A DNA stretch of 64,000 nt from Helicobacter cetorum (lineage in GTDB: Bacteria > Campylobacterota > Campylobacteria > Campylobacterales > UBA6016), in contig DZAX01000012.1 in the NCBI GenBank assembly GCA_022729705.1, positions 1 to 64,000 on the forward strand. Reading direction: 5' to 3'. This document shows positions 62,563-64,000 of the stretch, piece by piece. Position 1 is the first letter of the stretch. Every line of letters begins with the position of its first letter. A model generated the notes under the pieces. The model saw nothing but the letters and a program-made list of their open reading frames with translations, ran no database searches and was not told the DNA's origin. Made by a program: the position numbers and the translations under genes.

Positions 62563-62663
62563 CTTATTCTTTTTCAGATAAAGTAATTATAGACGGTAGG
62601 CTTTCAAAAGAACAAATTGTTGATAACGTTATATCGCATATTCAGGGGATTGACAAAAAATGA
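62556..62663 (+). CDS. 35-aa peptide, possible first gene of the Gre-like operon
   Basis: ATG 62556 opens 36 codons, and the terminal TGA overlaps the start of the next gene (ATGA at 62660-62663). The product is charged, without membrane helix, with a GRLSKEQIVDNVISHIQGID helix. The coupling supports a real gene; a GTG at 62547 is an alternative start. I do not recognise it. Confidence 0.55.
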   Translation: MSSYSFSDKVIIDGRLSKEQIVDNVISHIQGIDKK

Positions 62664-63145
62664 TTTCAAATAAGGCAATATTGTTTTCTGCTATTAAAGA
62701 TAGATTATTGGAAAAACGATTATTATATGAAGCGGAAATGCTTGCCGCTCAAGAAGAAGCCAATTATCACAAGGGGGCGATGGAGTCTAGATATGATACT
62801 TTTAAGGAAGAAGCACAGGCTCTAAAGGATGGATTGGCAAAACAATATTCGGAGGTGGTGAGCGCATTATCCAAAATAGCAATCGTTGAATACAACATGA
62901 AAGAAAGTGCCAATTTAAGCACAAAAGCAAGAATGGGTTCCATTGTTAAATTGCTTGAGGATGGAAATACTGATAGTATTTTTAATTACTGCATATTTGT
63001 TAATGTTGGGACAGTAGTTGTTGGTGATGTTGAGTGTATAACTATTGGCGCTGATTCGCCTCTTGGTAAAGTGCTTATTGGGCATGAGGTTGGAGACGAG
63101 ATTTTGTTTTTAGGTAAAACTATCGAGGTCTTAGAGCTTTACTAA
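62660..63145 (+). CDS. GreA/GreB-like transcription factor family protein
   Basis: The 161-aa protein has the Gre plan: an N-terminal helical hairpin (about 18-75; AAQEEANYHKGAMESRYDTF) and a C-terminal FKBP-like domain ending ADSPLGKVLIGHEVGDEILF, close to the GreA SPLGKALLG-type motif. The YDT block matches the Gre-like proteins with AAxxAHE...KYDT found in other proteobacteria, whose role is unclear. It should bind the RNA polymerase secondary channel; the acidic tip residues cannot be placed with confidence. A housekeeping greA is probably elsewhere. Confidence 0.78.
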   Translation: MISNKAILFSAIKDRLLEKRLLYEAEMLAAQEEANYHKGAMESRYDTFKEEAQALKDGLAKQYSEVVSALSKIAIVEYNMKESANLSTKARMGSIVKLLEDGNTDSIFNYCIFVNVGTVVVGDVECITIGADSPLGKVLIGHEVGDEILFLGKTIEVLELY

Positions 63146-63200
63146 CTAACTAAGGCTGTATGACAAGTTTGACAAAATCAATCTTGGTTTATTAGGTTTA

Positions 63201-63229
63201 TCGACACGCCATGTTAAATTATGTATAAT
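63201..63229 (+). promoter_or_regulatory. Sigma70-type promoter of the small GTPase gene
   Basis: TCGACA, a 17-bp spacer and a perfect TATAAT preceded by TG (extended -10) place transcription start near 63236, leaving an 87-nt leader. AAGGAGA precedes the ATG at 63323. It is one of the best promoters in the window. Confidence 0.65.
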
Positions 63230-63322
63230 AAAGTGTTTGTGCGTACTAGTGTAGGCTTTAATATGTTTTTGGTATTTTGCGAGCGCAAAACCAGTTTATG
63301 AAATTAAATTAAGGAGAACATT

Positions 63323-63898
63323 ATGTTTTGGTTTGCTATTCCACCGCTGTTGACCTTATTCGTTTGGGGTGTCTATGAGTATTTTCAAGGTAAAAGCTAT
63401 TGTGTTGCCGGACCTATTGCATCAGGTAAAACCACTTTGGCAATTTTGATGGAAAAAGGCAAACTTGAAACTGGACATAAACGTACAGATTACAATACTA
63501 AAATTGGAAACAAATGCATAGATATGAGCGGTAGCGAATCTGCCGTTAAAATTGGATGGAAAAATGCCATTGAAAAACAAGGGTACTGTTTGTATTTGTT
63601 TGATGTTAAAAAATATCACGAACAATTTAAATATGCAGATGACACATATAGTGAAATAGTAAAAAAGCACTTAAATACTATTAAGGGCTACAGTACTAAA
63701 ATTATAATTATAGGTACGCATTTAGACTTGCTTTTCAATGATGCCGCGCAAAAAGTAGAAGAAGACTTAATAGGGTTTCTCAGGCAAAAAAATATTCCAC
63801 ACACAATAACGATCGGCTCATTAAATAATGAAGGTAATGCAGAAAAACTTGCTGAAGAAATAAAAAAATGCATGAAGGAGTACAATGTTGCAGTATAA
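63323..63898 (+). CDS. Membrane-anchored small GTPase of unknown function
   Basis: The 191-aa protein has an N-terminal membrane helix (about 2-20, WFAIPPLLTLFVWGVYEYF) and a Ras/SR-beta-like G domain: P-loop GPIASGKTT near 31, DMSGSES as the DxxG motif, IGTHLDLL as the NKxD-like base motif and a later IGSLNNEGN. All nucleotide-binding elements are present. Bacterial proteins of this shape are often parts of conflict or polarity systems with a large partner. The next gene overlaps it by 14 bp and is cut by the window end, so the partner cannot be read. Confidence 0.75.
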   Translation: MFWFAIPPLLTLFVWGVYEYFQGKSYCVAGPIASGKTTLAILMEKGKLETGHKRTDYNTKIGNKCIDMSGSESAVKIGWKNAIEKQGYCLYLFDVKKYHEQFKYADDTYSEIVKKHLNTIKGYSTKIIIIGTHLDLLFNDAAQKVEEDLIGFLRQKNIPHTITIGSLNNEGNAEKLAEEIKKCMKEYNVAV

Positions 63899-64000
63899 CA
63901 CGATAGTATTTGTGCAAAATAAAAATAATGCAGGCTACGACGAAACAGCCATAGATGGCGAAAGGGTGCTAGATAGAGATATAATATTAAATTCAACAGA
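63885..64000 (+). CDS. Gene after the GTPase, 5' part only
   Basis: ATG 63885 follows AAGGAG at about 5 bp and overlaps the GTPase gene in another frame. The 38 visible codons start MLQYNTIVFVQNKNNAGYDE and contain no stop up to the window edge. They do not match a family I know. Overlap implies that it works with the GTPase. Confidence 0.6.
   Translation, partial: MLQYNTIVFVQNKNNAGYDETAIDGERVLDRDIILNST

Overview
The window looks like a chromosomal segment of a Campylobacterota (epsilonproteobacterial) genome, genus not resolved. The evidence is gene content and order: a fused ispDF followed by a response regulator, an ATP-sulfurylase-like gene and pgpA (the order I recall as Cj1607-Cj1610 in Campylobacter jejuni); ileS, a tiny membrane gene, gatA and guaB (as in Cj1061c-Cj1058c); tal-rplY-pth-lptG (as in Helicobacter pylori); mqnB of the futalosine menaquinone pathway; and an RNase J with a long N-terminal extension. 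These synteny statements are from memory, not from a search.

Layout. 1-0.25 kb: tRNA genes Lys, Glu and Val (minus strand). 0.3-31 kb: mostly housekeeping genes: cinA-like, ileS-gatA-guaB, metX-xseB, an inactive-looking nitrilase homologue with an aminotransferase, murC, an LplT-PlsC fusion, superoxide reductase, a PD-(D/E)XK-like protein with a 21-bp repeat array, fetB, an RluA-family gene, glgP, a double-domain thyX, a frame-broken PsiE-like gene, truD, rhlE, a peptide-type ABC permease, lptG, pth, rplY and tal. 30.8-32.6 kb: a GDSL esterase, an alpha/beta esterase and ppnP. 32.8-39.9 kb: an accessory region, visibly AT-rich in its centre, with two toxin-antitoxin pairs, a two-gene ATPase plus DUF4435 module that I read as a PARIS-type anti-phage system, a MITE with perfect 11-bp target duplications just after it, two tiny membrane genes and a PhnD-PAS-histidine kinase with no response regulator nearby. 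40-53 kb: sugar transferase, CorA-like, CBS-PAS-GGDEF, coaE-dapF, a Bax-like glucosaminidase, cytochrome c, a decayed IS481-type transposase, pgpA to ispDF, thiC and a lipoprotein. 53.6-62.3 kb: rsmA-rnj-kdsD-rluB, then hisF-mqnB-rlmN-can and queE. 62.3-64 kb: a second accessory patch with a 22-bp inverted repeat, a Gre-like factor, a membrane-anchored small GTPase behind a clear promoter, and a gene cut by the window end.

Three intergenic repeat families are the most conspicuous non-coding content. Family A (about 110 bp, five copies) has hairpins with compensatory base changes and, in its best copy, terminal inverted repeats. Family B (about 90 bp, nine or more copies) is built from short hairpins. 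A 135-bp MITE is present twice in inverted orientation around a gene broken by one in-frame stop. No CRISPR array, rRNA or complete insertion sequence is visible. The known part of the accessory content is the PARIS-like pair; the least explained parts are the MITE-flanked broken gene, family A, and the GTPase module at the right edge.
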